From the NCBI GenBank assembly GCA_023548195.1, contig JAJHZJ010000043.1, positions 1,798,891 through 1,862,890 of the forward strand: DNA of 64,000 nucleotides. Reading direction: 5' to 3'. The notes below the pieces were generated by a model. It ran no database searches, was not told where the DNA came from, and saw only the letters and a program-made list of their open reading frames with translations. The position numbers and the translations under genes were made by a program. This DNA comes from Bettongia penicillata ogilbyi (Eukaryota > Chordata > Mammalia > Diprotodontia > Potoroidae). Shown here one piece after another: positions 53,936 through 64,000 of the stretch. Each line of letters starts with the position of its first letter. Position 1 is the stretch's first letter.

Positions 53936-53939
53936 CTCA

Positions 53940-55190
53940 GTACAGTAGACCCCTTTGTGCTGGGCTGCCATTCGTTGCCTTTCCCAGGAATGATGATAAC
54001 TAATGCAGGTTGCCTTGCTCAGCAGAGTCCAACATCCCCTCCTCTCCCACTGTGGTTGCACTACTGCCCTCAATGATCTTATGGAGTGCTGCTATTTCTA
54101 TAAAATCACATTTGGAGCCTATGACAGCCCAGAGATTAGGTCCCTGTGCCTTTCACTCCATCTCAAAAGCCATCATCCATTGACTCTAAATCCAGAAGGC
54201 TCTTGGCTCATGATTCTCTTTGTATTGAAAACATTTTTATCTAGTTCTTGCCACCAGGATCTGAAAACAATGCCATTTCTAGACATGTGGGGTCCTAATA
54301 GAAGCTAGTCATTGTTTCTAGGGGTACAGAAGCCTTCCTCCATAACTGGAGAGGGTGTGGCTGCTTTGGAAATGGAATCTCTCCATGCCCATGTATGCAT
54401 CTGCCTCCTCTGGATATTCTAACTCAATCCCTCCTGTTCTACTTTGAGCAAGCTTAGTTTTGAGAACCTGACCTTTTCAAAGCTGAATTCTTCATATAGA
54501 GTCCCATTGGTTTTTTTCCCTATTTCCCTGGATATTTGGGGACCTGATCATTCCCACTCTCCCTGGCAGTGCCAGCATCCCAGGGCTTCTTATCACCTCA
54601 TGGTCCCTGTCAGAGGATGCCAAACATTCCCTTCTGAGCCCCCAAGGGTCAGAAGCAATATCTTTGTCCCAAGTTGTTTGTCATATCTTGTCCTCAAACC
54701 AAGCCAAAGCCAAATGCCAAGGACTATTCCTGTTTATTCTTCTCTATCATTTGAATATTAAAATTTCTAGTAAGACACTTTAGCTGAGAAAGTGAGAACT
54801 GCAGCAGATGCAATGTAAGTGGTGTCCTCCATCCCAGCTGTGCTTTGATTCCATGCCAAAATTGCAGTCCGCTTCTTGAATTCACCACAAGTTTCTGCCA
54901 TCTGGTTAGGTGGCCTTTGATGTATTTCTACCATAATGCCTCTTCTGTTTCTCCTTCCCTTTTTCCTCCCCCAAATTCTTTGTACCAAAATCTGGCCTCC
55001 CCTGCATGGATTTGAGGCACATGGGTTTTCTTGACCTCTAATCATCCAGGCCTGCTGCTTTTCTTTGGTCTTTTGGGAATGGGGCATCCTATATACCAGT
55101 CAGAAGGTGCATCCTGCCATGTCTCCATGATTCTCCATGTGTTACTACCCTACCAGCATGTCTATAGGCACTGGGTGTCAAGGCAAGATG
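53940..55190. other. Unassigned sequence
   Basis: No gene or repeat recognised in 1.25 kb. The 101-106-codon frames here have no motif. Confidence 0.4.
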
Positions 55191-55194
55191 TATT

Positions 55195-56060
55195 TTGTAA
55201 GCACTAATTATGTTTCAGGCACTGTGCTAAGGGCTAAGAACACAAGGAAAATACTCAAACAATCTCTCCTTAGTTCAGCTCCTGACATGTTGTGGCTGTT
55301 TAAGGCAGGCCTTTTGATTAAGTGGTTATATCAAGCTGCTTTCCAAACGAATGCAGTACAGTCTAAGAGCACAACACAACATGAAGCAAGGTAAGCAAAT
55401 GTTTGCTAATCATCTGCTGCAATCAAGACACTGTTCTAGGCACTTGGAATATAAAGAAAACATTTGTAATTGTTTCTTGTAAAGTGTTTAAGGAACTTGG
55501 GGACTTACAAATGAATAAACAATTGTTTGACTAAAGAGAGAGCATGACTGGTAAGGGAGAATCGGGAGAGTCAGGAGAGGCTTTGTGGAGAAAGTGGCAC
55601 CTGAGTAAGTTAACGGAAATGAAGGATTCTGAGCAGTGGGGGGAGGGGGGCGTGCTGTTGGGGCATCTTCCAAGGCCACGTGGACTGTCAATGCAAAGTC
55701 TCAGCTCTGGAGATGGAACGCTTGCTCCTGGAAGTAAAAGCAAGGCTACTTTGGAAGGAACGCAAGCCTGGACAAGTCAGTTTCACGTTGCCAAAGGCTA
55801 TCAGGCTTGGGTGAAAGGTTTATATTTTATCACGGAGACAACAGAAAGCCACTAAGCTTACGAGGGACATGGTCAAATCTGCTCTTGAAGATGCTTTTGG
55901 AAGTTATGTGGAGGGTGGACTGTGGAGGGGAAAGGCAGGAAGTCTGATCAGGAGGTTATTGTAACAGCCAAAGCGAAGGCCTGCGCTATAAAGGTAGCTA
56001 TAAGCATGAAGAGAGAAGGGAGCAATGGTTGTTGGAACAGCATGATGTGTCAGCAGATTG
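55195..56060 (-). mobile_element. L2 LINE 3' portion, reversed
   Basis: Long reversed L2: 'gcactaattatgtttcaggc', 'aggctttgtggagaaagtgg', 'tttatattttatcacggaga', 'acatggtcaaatctgctctt', 'gatcaggaggttattgtaac'. It is one of the longest L2 pieces in the window. The 103-codon plus frame is antisense L2. Confidence 0.8.
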
Positions 56061-56064
56061 ATTA

Positions 56065-56758
56065 TAGGAGTAAGACAGGGAAAAGTTGATTGAGTTCCAT
56101 TCCAGAAGCATTGCTGACCACCTACTCTGTGCATAAGTTACTCTACAACCTGAGAGAATACCAAGTGGCATGAAAGGTTTGGCATCTGACCCAATGGCAG
56201 GACATGCTGGGGGTCCTACTAAGTCTGTGAAGGGGTTTGATTAAAGAAGTGTGGGGAAGGGAGAAAGGAGATGGGAGCAGGCTCCCACCCCTGACCGACC
56301 CCATGGATGTATCTCCTCTATTGCCCCACCTATTTTCTGAAACTCTCTTGGAATAGGAGCTCATGACTCAGCTCTCCTTGCATCAGTGGTTAACAAATGG
56401 TTCTATTTACAGCCTGGCTAACTCTTCTCTGGCTGCTATAGCCACACTGTGACATAAGGAGTGCCAAGTCTTTCTACCATGGGGCTCAAGTTCCATCACA
56501 GTTGTTGTCTAGAGCTCAGTCAAGGCATAGGCCAGCTACATGCCTTGGGAAAGGGTGTCCTTCATAGAATAGGTTCAGATGTTGCCAGGAGCCTTTTACA
56601 GAGGACCTCAATGGTATAGAAAGCTTTCTTCCCCGTTAGCATCCTAAATGCCACATTAATTCCAAGGTTGATGCTCAGCTATATTAATGCCTTCTGTCTC
56701 AGAGATACAGTCAGGATGGAATGGCCAGCCTCTATCCACTTATAGGATCCTCCTTAAC
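56065..56758. other. Unassigned sequence
   Basis: No gene or repeat recognised. Confidence 0.4.
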
Positions 56759-56759
56759 A

Positions 56760-56803
56760 CATACACACATGCACACACACACACACACTCACATACACAC
56801 CAG
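56760..56803. repeat. (CA)n microsatellite
   Basis: Interrupted CA array. Confidence 0.9.
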
Positions 56804-56879
56804 TGGATGCCCTTTATTTGCTCCTTGGTAGAATATATTCATTCTGGAAAATGCAAGGGCACGTGAATTTCCTATCTCC

Positions 56880-57040
56880 AAAAGGGTTTGGGAATCAGAA
56901 GCTCTGGGTTCCATTTGTAGCTCTACCAATACCTTGATATATTCATTTCCTTAGGTAAGTCCATTACTCTCTGTACCCTCATCTCTTTCTGGGCCCTGGA
57001 AGGGAGGCTGGGTCTTTAAGGTCGCTTCAAGTTTCCATAT
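56880..57040 (+). repeat. MIR-family SINE
   Basis: Sense copy: 'aatcagaagctctgggttcc', 'aggtaagtccattactctct', 'accctcatctctttctgggc', 'gtctttaaggtcgcttcaag'. Confidence 0.65.
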
Positions 57041-58050
57041 ATGATACTGCAAGCAGAAGTCTCTCTTGGGTATACTTCTGGCCTTTCAAATCCCACTATA
57101 AAAGTTTCTGTTCAGGTTACATTTGTTACCAAATGGTACATAAAAGCCTTCCACATCTGGCAGGCATTCCAAGGTGAGCGCCCAGCAGATGGCTCATTTA
57201 TTGTAATCTGAGTGACTTTGGATCTGATGGAGCAATTGAATGAATAGCTCTCCAACTCCACATCTATCCGTCACTGGGCAGTCTCATCATTTCCTTCCAA
57301 TGGGCACTATTTCATCATAAAAATCAATGTTAATTGAAACCTCGTATGGTGATGTTTATGTCTGTAAACTATGTGCTTAAGTAGCACATTAAAAACATGT
57401 GGGCAGGAATATTAGTGTTGGGAATGGTGTTTAATGTGACATAAATCACAATGCTCTTAGATGTGCTTTACAGATTTAGAAGCTTGAACAATGTCCTAGA
57501 GCCATGGTGTCTAATTCATTCCCCTCCTTCAGTACAGATATTTGCATGGTCATAGATCCAGTGGGGTTGTTGGAATGTCATCCATATTGCCACATTGTTT
57601 TACTGTTTTCTTCTAGATGGTAAATACATGCCCATTATAATCTTCTTAGGAGAACTCAAGGACCTTTACTGTCCTCTAGTCCTCTGCCAAGGGAAGGGGG
57701 AGGCAGGGAGGGTGTTTGTAAGTGGAGTTAATGGAAGAGGAAGCATGTAGAGGAAGGAAGGTACATGACGAAAATCAAGTCACTAGAGCAGATGGTAACA
57801 GAACAAACTCAATTTTTAGCAACTTAGTGTTGTGGTAAACAAGAGGAAGAACATTCATTCCACTTCAGTCTTGATTTTAAAACTGTTCTCTTTCATCAAC
57901 CCTGTGATCGCTACCATCGCTGAGACATTATGGCCATTATTACACAACAAAGGCTACCATCAGCAGTGTCATTTTCTACATCATCATTGTTAATAGCATC
58001 ATCCCCATTATCCTCCTACCCTTTTTATTCATCATCATCATCTTCACCAT
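57041..58050. other. Unassigned, unique island at 57180-57480
   Basis: No gene. 57180-57480 is repeat-free and AT-rich with 'atcaatgttaattgaaacct', and could be regulatory. An ATC/ATT-rich stretch ends at about 58050. Confidence 0.3.
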
Positions 58051-58054
58051 CATT

Positions 58055-58240
58055 ATCTGTCAATAAACTTTTATCAAGCACCTACTATGTGTCAGGTATT
58101 GTGCTAAATAAATCCTGAGGGTTCAAGGAAAGACAACCAATCTCATTGTTGCCACCCTTACCATCAGTCAGTCAACTAGCATTTGGTGCAAAGATAAGAC
58201 AGTTCCTTTCCTCAAGGAGCTCACATTCTAGCGAGAGAAT
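58055..58240 (-). repeat. L2 LINE tail, reversed
   Basis: 'aacttttatcaagcacctac', 'tatgtgtcaggtattgtgct', 'tcctttcctcaaggagctca' fit the reversed L2 tail. Confidence 0.75.
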
Positions 58241-58244
58241 CACC

Positions 58245-58440
58245 CTCATTGTAAAATCAAAGATTTACAAATTGAAGATTTGTAGATCATTTTGTCCAAC
58301 CTGCTTCTTTTACAGATGGGGAAAATGAGGGGAGATGAGGTAGCTTTCTCAAAGTCAACCTTAAGAAGCAAAAAGTAACATCTGAATTCCAGTCCTCTAC
58401 CTCAAAACCTAAAGCTTGTTGTCACCACATCTGCCTTGCT
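58245..58440 (-). repeat. MIR-family SINE
   Basis: 'gatcattttgtccaacctgc', 'ttcttttacagatggggaaa', 'gaattccagtcctctacctc': reversed MIR, decayed. Confidence 0.65.
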
Positions 58441-58444
58441 GGAG

Positions 58445-59980
58445 TCACCCTTAGGACCAACATCATCCCTCTCAGCATCCATACCACTATGACTGTGACC
58501 ATCTTCATCCATGTCAGTATGGTTCAAGGGACGATAGTCAGAAGTGATTGACTAATACTCCATCTTTGTCGTTTCTCAAGACAACAAGCAAAGCACATGA
58601 TTCCTCTCTTCCAGGAGCTGCAACCAAAGGAAGACTTGAGAAAAATGGGATGGAATCAACACTGAAGAAGCAAGTGGATGGAAGAGAGTTGATGTAATAT
58701 GAGCTTTCTATGCCCAGACCCCTGTGTTAGGGGACTGAGTCATTGGAATGGAATATTGACATGTTATCAGGGCAGTCTGCTTTCCCTCTTTCCATTAGTT
58801 AGCAAGGGAATGGGGAGGGTTTACTGAAGATAGGCTTTTGAGGATTCCATACAAAGAACATGAGGGAAGACTTAGTTAAGTCCTAGGAGCCAGGGACCCT
58901 TTTGGCCCTAAGGTATCACTTGAGAAGGGGTCAAGAGCATAGTTGGACAGGGAGGGAGTTGGCCACCATAACTTGGGAGCAGCAGAGGGAGATAAATCCT
59001 ACATTGGAGTGATGGACCTGAGGGACAGTAAGAATTCTGGGTGCTCCAGGCCAGAGATTTGCAGCTGTTGTCACTGCAAAGGGCTGTGATGGATGAAGCA
59101 GACTCCCTGCATATTAAACTTTTCTCAATTCCCTAACAAAGCACTTTGGGAGAACTCTAACTGGGTCAGCATTCCACTGGCTGCATAGCAAGCCAGGAAT
59201 TTTAATGTAATTCATAAATATCTAGGTTTATGGAAATTGATGTTTTTCGTAAATATTGGAGTGTGAACAACTGTCACTGTTTGTCAAAACAGAATTATGT
59301 CTGAGGCCAGCATGGAGGTGCAAGGCAGGATGTAGCTGGTCATAGATCACAGGGTGAGGATGGGGTCAGATCTTTGGGGTTATCTGATAGAAATGACACT
59401 GTTGGCTCCAGTAGCCTTTTCTCCTCCACCCCAGATGAACCTATCTTTCTCTGAGCACTGAGTTTTCCTTGGGTCAGTTATAGTATAGGCTGATTGAACT
59501 CATTCTAAAACATTTACTGGTAATGGCTCTGTCTGGTGCCCTGGACATGCCCAGAGGCTCCACCTTTCCCAAGTTCCTTCCAAAGCTCGTGTTCACCCTC
59601 TCCAGGCTCTGGATGCTGCCTTAATACTGCTCAGAGGCTGGATAGGAGGATCATCATTGGACTTTGTATGAAGAAGTTGGAGCCCCCAAGCCCAATATGT
59701 CTGTGCCATGAGATGAGGTCAGAGCTGGTAGTGATGAGGACAAGTCCCCCACAAAGGCTACGGAGGTAGGCTTTGTGAGGCAGATGGACAGTGGGGATCA
59801 TACTCTCAAACTCCTGCTATGTGATCAGTGATAGCTCAGGTCTATAAGGCCAAAGACATGACCCTCCAGTACCTCACAGTAAGAAAGGTCATGCTTTGTG
59901 TTCAATTAAAACTGCCCCGATAGGAAGGGAAGAGAGGTATTAGATAGACCCAGAAATTGTTTTAAAAATGGCATGAATGT
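58445..59980. other. Unassigned, unique island at 59190-59300
   Basis: No gene or repeat recognised in 1.5 kb. 59190-59300 is AT-rich and repeat-free, with a forkhead-like 'gtaaatatt' word. Confidence 0.35.
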
Positions 59981-59984
59981 CCAT

Positions 59985-60110
59985 CCAGCCTAACCCTCTC
60001 ACTCTGTGGAGTATAGAAAGAAAGTGATTTGTCCAAAGTCACTCGGCCCACCAGGGAGTAACCTGGGCTTGGAGCCATGAATTGTACTCTGCTGTTCCTC
60101 TCTCATTCCT
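59985..60110 (-). repeat. MIR-family SINE fragment
   Basis: 'agtgatttgtccaaagtcac' and 'gagtaacctgggcttggagc' are the reversed MIR core. Confidence 0.6.
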
Positions 60111-60199
60111 AATCATAGTCTGTTTCTTTTTATCCATTTGCTCCCCCACATCTCCCAGGTTAAGCAGCAATATGGCCGGAGCTGCTTCAGGTGTTACTC

Positions 60200-60360
60200 C
60201 TTTACAGGTGATCAGGAAAGAGGCCAACTCTCAGGGGTCATCTGGTTCAACCTTGCCATGGTACAGATGAGGAAAGTCAAGTCTGGAGCATGTAGATGAT
60301 GTCCCAAGAGCACACAGATGGGGATAGAACTGGACATCAGGCCCAAGACTTTTGGCTCCT
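60200..60360 (-). repeat. MIR-family SINE
   Basis: 'tcatctggttcaaccttgcc', 'acagatgaggaaagtcaagt', 'cagatggggatagaactgga': reversed MIR. Confidence 0.75.
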
Positions 60361-60399
60361 CATCCAGAGAGAATATCAGACTGATTTTCCCTAAGACAG

Positions 60400-60545
60400 T
60401 GATGATACAGTGGGGAGAGAACTGGATTTAGAGTCCAGAGACTTGTGATTGAGTCTCAGCTAACTCATTTTCTACTTGACCTTAAGTAGGTCCCTTCCCC
60501 TCTCTGTGACTCAGTTTCCTCAGCTTCAAAATAAGTGCCATGATC
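60400..60545 (+). repeat. MIR-family SINE
   Basis: 'gagaactggatttagagtcc', 'gtgactcagtttcctcagct', 'tcaaaataagtgccatgatc': sense MIR. Confidence 0.8.
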
Positions 60546-60589
60546 TCTCCTCTCATTCATCCATCCAGTCTGGAACTTCTGGCTTGGAC

Positions 60590-60785
60590 AAGGTTGGTGT
60601 GTTTGTCCTTTGTTCTCAGAGACTATGACATTAGAGAAATGATGACATGACTTTCACTTGACTTTGTTTTGAATGCGGGAGGGCTGTGCAAGTGCACCAG
60701 CCTCACTTTCTTCTCCTTAGCCAACTGGGTCCAGTGACCAGATATTCATCAGGATGACCGGAGATGACCCAGGATGAGGCAGTTG
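60590..60785 (-). repeat. RTE-derived SINE
   Basis: The plus strand reads as the reversed marsupial RTE-SINE: 'tttgtcctttgttctcagag', 'aatgatgacatgactttcac', 'gggagggctgtgcaagtgca', 'gccaactgggtccagtgacc', 'gaccggagatgacccaggat'. Confidence 0.88.
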
Positions 60786-60864
60786 GGGTTAAATGACCCT
60801 AAACCTAACCCTGAATGTTGTCCAATCTATGGGCTTCAGAGTATAGTAGGTTTAAGGTTTTATG

Positions 60865-60962
60865 AAAAAAAAGGAAAGAGAAGGGAAGGAAGGAAAGGGA
60901 AAAGAAGAGAAGGGAAGGGAAGGGAAAGGAAAAGAAAGGGAAAGGAAATAGGAAGAAAGAAA
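60865..60962. repeat. (GGAAA)n-like purine tract
   Basis: 'gaagggaaggaaggaaaggg' type homopurine sequence between two RTE-SINE pieces. Confidence 0.9.
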
Positions 60963-61109
60963 TCTAGCCAGTAAACTCCAAATTAACTGGGTATCCTCTG
61001 GCCATCCAAATTTATCTTCCTTTGGATAGGAGAAGGAAGGGGAGGGGGAGACAGACAAGAGAAGATGAGCTGAGTTACCCAGCTAGCTGGGTCTCCATTT
61101 GGGCAGCTG

Positions 61110-61200
61110 GGTCTACTCACAGGTTGTGTACATCCTTCATTCTCGAAGAAGACCATGGCATCAAAGAAATGATGACACGACTTACACTTGAGGTTTGGAC
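61110..61200 (-). repeat. RTE-derived SINE end, second piece
   Basis: 'ttcattctcgaagaagacca', 'atgatgacacgacttacact': the same terminal sequence as 60597-60660, in the same orientation. Confidence 0.8.
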
Positions 61201-61204
61201 AAGG

Positions 61205-61930
61205 AAAAGAATAATAAATGCATTGAGCTTGAGCGGTGACTCCTCCATCTACCCCAAGGAGTGAGAACTGGTAGGAAAAACAGGGTCAGGGCACTGAAGT
61301 CACCTGAATAGGGGACTTTGAAGGACAAAGATGCTCCCTGGACCAGAGGATGCTGTCAGGGTCTACAGAATCACTGGCCTTGGTGGAGAAGAGCAGGAAT
61401 CTGTTTGGACAAGAAAAGAATTTGGGGGTAACTGGGCTGAGGTGCTGAGTTCCCTCATTTTGAAGCTAGGACCTGAGCATCCCCATCTCTGACCCTCCCC
61501 TCCTCCAGATCCTGGGACCAGTTCTCTCAAGATGGCAGCTTCCATGCCACTGGTTCCCTCTACTGTGTATCCAACCTCCTGCTTGGCTAGGTAGGGTCCT
61601 GGGGGATAGTAGCTAAGTAACTGGATGGTACAACCCTTGTTCTGTGACCTCTTGACTCTTTTTTCTTGGCAAGGAGGCATGCTCCCCAACTAGTACCTGG
61701 CACCTGCTTGACTCTTTCAAGCCAAAAGCTTCTGGCTGCTCTTCCTTTGTTCTGCAATAAATGAACCTGGATGTCTCCTCTTCATAAGTGACTGTGCATC
61801 AGCCCCTTGGTGCATGTATAGTGTGGTAAGTGCACTGATACCAGCATCCTCAGGGATAACCTGGTGATTTCAGGCAAAGGGACATCTTCCATGGATGCCC
61901 AACAAACCTAGTGACTCGGTTCAAAGGAGG
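61205..61930. other. Unassigned sequence
   Basis: No gene or repeat recognised. Confidence 0.4.
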
Positions 61931-61934
61931 CTGG

Positions 61935-62090
61935 AATCACAGGTGTTAGCACTCAAAGGGTTCTTAGAGAATAGCTAGTCTAGCACCTCCATTTTGTACT
62001 TGAGGAAGCCAAGGTCCAGTGCAGTGCATGACTAAAGTCACACCCAAAGTTTGACAGAGCCAGAGTTCAAGCAATCCTGAATAAAGACAG
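61935..62090 (-). repeat. MIR-family SINE
   Basis: 'cacctccattttgtacttga', 'ggaagccaaggtccagtgca', 'agccagagttcaagcaatcc': reversed MIR. Confidence 0.65.
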
Positions 62091-63435
62091 GGTACATTGA
62101 CTCATTGGAGTCAAGATCTTTTTGACTTCCACTTGGATCCTTGAAGGGTAGGACAATGCTTAAGACTTCCTGCCATTAATGTTAGAGAAAGGCATCTACA
62201 TGAAGACTTCAAGATCCATGCCATTTGGTCAGAGGTCAGAACTTCGACCTTTTCCAACCAGGTTGATGACCAGAGATAGTACCACATGGGTGGGTTTCTC
62301 CTTGCAAATGGAACATGGACTGCTGCGGGATAATAATCACTTCTAGAGAGAACATACCTTCTTCTGATTCTGATCACTTCTTACTAATCATGGAAGATAC
62401 CCAAGGCTGTTGGCAAATATTCAATAAGCCATGGTGTCTGTCCATATCCTAGTAGGGGAGGCTATAATGAAATGATAAATCAGAGCAATGCCCATGGTCA
62501 GAGCACTGAGGTCTACAAGGCATTTTCCTGACAACAGACCCAGTAGAGAAAAGGTGCATTGAGGATTCCCCATTTTTATAGGTGAGGAAACCAGTGCCCA
62601 GACACTCAGAGATATGTGTCATGGTCCTCTCCCCAGCAAGTATATAAGCAGGATCAGGGGAGGGAGGATCCTGGTGTCCTCCCCCTACATTTAAGGAGCA
62701 CTGATGACCTGGGGCAAGCAGGCAAAGAGTTATACCCAGGAATCTATTGGACCGAGTCCTCTATTGTGGTGGTAACTAGTGGTGAGGGCCATTTGCCGAC
62801 ATAGCTGAAGTCGTTGGACAAAGTGATGGGGCTGCATTGTACAGATCAAGATGCCCCATCCATGCTCAGCCAAGGGCTTCTGTCAGCCCTAATTGCTAAC
62901 ATGGTGGCATCTGGGTTGCTCTGAGAGGAAGCCAATGACAGGGCTTGCTGCCCAGACTCAGTCTTGCCTCCAACCTCATTCTAGGGGACTTCTCACAGCA
63001 CAGGGGCCACAGGGAGAGCAGTGAATGTATTAGGGTTGTCTGTCTTCCCTAACTGGGACACAACCTCAGATCTGGGAATGCTCAATGCTTAATTGAATTA
63101 TAAGGGACAGCAGAGGCTCAGCTGCCACCAAATCATGTATAATTACAATGTATGATTGATATTTGCAGAAGACATTAGAGCAATGTCTCACTCCTTCAAG
63201 GTCAAATTCCCTCAGCACTTTGGTGCAGGTACTGGCTGCTGACACAAACTGTCATCCTGAAGCCTGCCCCCTTTGTTCAGGATCTGGTGTCTCTTCTATT
63301 AGACCCAATCCTTAGAAGCTTAGTGAACTGAGGCCCTGAACCACAATAAGTTAGAAGGAGAAGAAGAGGAGGAGGCAAGAGACTGCTCCAGGCTGTGGCA
63401 TGAGGTGGACTAGGCACCAGAAGGAGAGGCGAAAG
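62091..63435. other. Unassigned; weak MIR-like patch and unique island
   Basis: A reversed MIR-like patch lies at 62500-62620 ('ataggtgaggaaaccagtgc'). The AT-rich repeat-free stretch 63070-63180 ('tgtataattacaatgtatga') is a candidate regulatory island. No gene is visible. Confidence 0.35.
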
Positions 63436-63439
63436 ACCT

Positions 63440-63590
63440 AGGTCTGATGCATGGCTTTGGCAGGTTTCCACTGTGTGGTACCTTGGACAAGACCCTTTAC
63501 CTTTTGAGGTTTCAGTTTCCTCATGTGTCCAATAAAGGTGCAGGACAAGATGAATTCTAATATCCCTTCAAGTTTTAATAGTCCGCCTCT
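63440..63590 (+). repeat. MIR-family SINE fragment
   Basis: 'gtaccttggacaagaccctt', 'ggtttcagtttcctcatgtg', 'gacaagatgaattctaatat' fit the sense marsupial MIR-type end. Confidence 0.65.
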
Positions 63591-64000
63591 CTGAGTCTGG
63601 GAGGCAGGGGCATGAGATGTGGAGGAGATAGAGTGATTATCCAAAGGGGACATCAGGGCAGGATCATTGACATCTAGGATCCTTTGAAGCAGACGCCAAG
63701 AGTTCTCACATTCCCCCGTGTGTGTGCATGTGTGTGCATGCTTGTGTACATGTGTTCACAATTGTGTGTGTTAACCCTGGAGGAGGGGCAGATTATGCAG
63801 ATTTCCTCTTCAGACAACATAAAAGGCCCAGGAAGGAAGGTTGTACAAACAACTCTCGACAATGAGTAGGCCAGTGGGAAAACACTCCATTTGTCAACAT
63901 AAAACAAATTTTTAAAAGAAGAAGATACTAGCAGACATAAAAATATGCCAGAAAGACCAAAGCAGAACATCTGAAGAGGCAGCGAGGTCACTGTCAGATG
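63591..64000. other. (TG)n-like tract and unassigned end
   Basis: 63717-63772 is an interrupted TG/TGCA array. The remainder to the window edge is unassigned. Confidence 0.6.

Noticed and set aside
1..64000. tRNA, rRNA, U-type snRNA genes or a protein-coding gene with several exons
   Set aside because: No promoter boxes, cloverleaf or recognisable gene wording was seen beyond tRNA-derived SINEs. Without a search I cannot exclude a small isolated exon.

Overview
The window looks like non-coding marsupial (metatherian) genomic DNA. No base run reads as a bacterial-style gene, operon, RNA gene or CRISPR array, and no multi-exon vertebrate gene is recognisable. The marsupial call rests on the repeat set. 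It includes a BovB-like RTE retrotransposon and SINEs sharing its 3' end, tRNA/MIR-core SINEs of the marsupial type, a half-L1 (HAL1) element, marsupial-style L1 fragments, very abundant MIR, L2 and CR1/L3 relics, and long GA, GT and TTCC microsatellites. The species cannot be fixed from the sequence alone. All family names come from my memory of consensus sequences, not from a search.

Layout. 0-7.4 kb is mostly unique sequence with MIR and CR1/L3 scraps and microsatellites. 7.4-8.6 kb is a C/T-rich L2-clade LINE with endonuclease and reverse-transcriptase remnants. 8.95-17.28 kb is a compound nest: an RTE element (endonuclease left of the break, reverse transcriptase right of it) is split by a 4.3-kb L1 and again by an inverted RTE 3' fragment, and both insertions have recognisable target-site duplications. 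17.3-18.6 kb is L2. 18.6-29.6 kb is mixed unique sequence and old repeats, including an unexplained 230-bp inverted duplication (22.54 and 23.26 kb) and one unrecognised 144-codon open frame at 25.4-25.9 kb. 29.6-30.1 kb holds a second RTE fragment. 32.9-35.0 kb is another L2-clade LINE.

From 38.6 to 42.3 kb, CR1/L3 and L1 relics are interrupted by two LTR-like promoter-bearing blocks, an L1 3' piece and a SINE. At 45.1-49.1 kb a reverse-strand L1 hosts a nearly full-length HAL1 plus two SINEs. 49-64 kb is unique sequence with MIR, L2, CR1/L3, L1 and RTE-SINE fragments.

Nothing here encodes a cooperating gene set. Every recognisable protein-coding remnant belongs to a dead retrotransposon with stops and frameshifts. 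The most useful content is the relative-age record of nested insertions, the inverted duplication, a CpG-rich hairpin-bearing island at 52.67 kb, and several unique AT-rich islands that might be conserved regulatory elements of a neighbouring gene outside the window.
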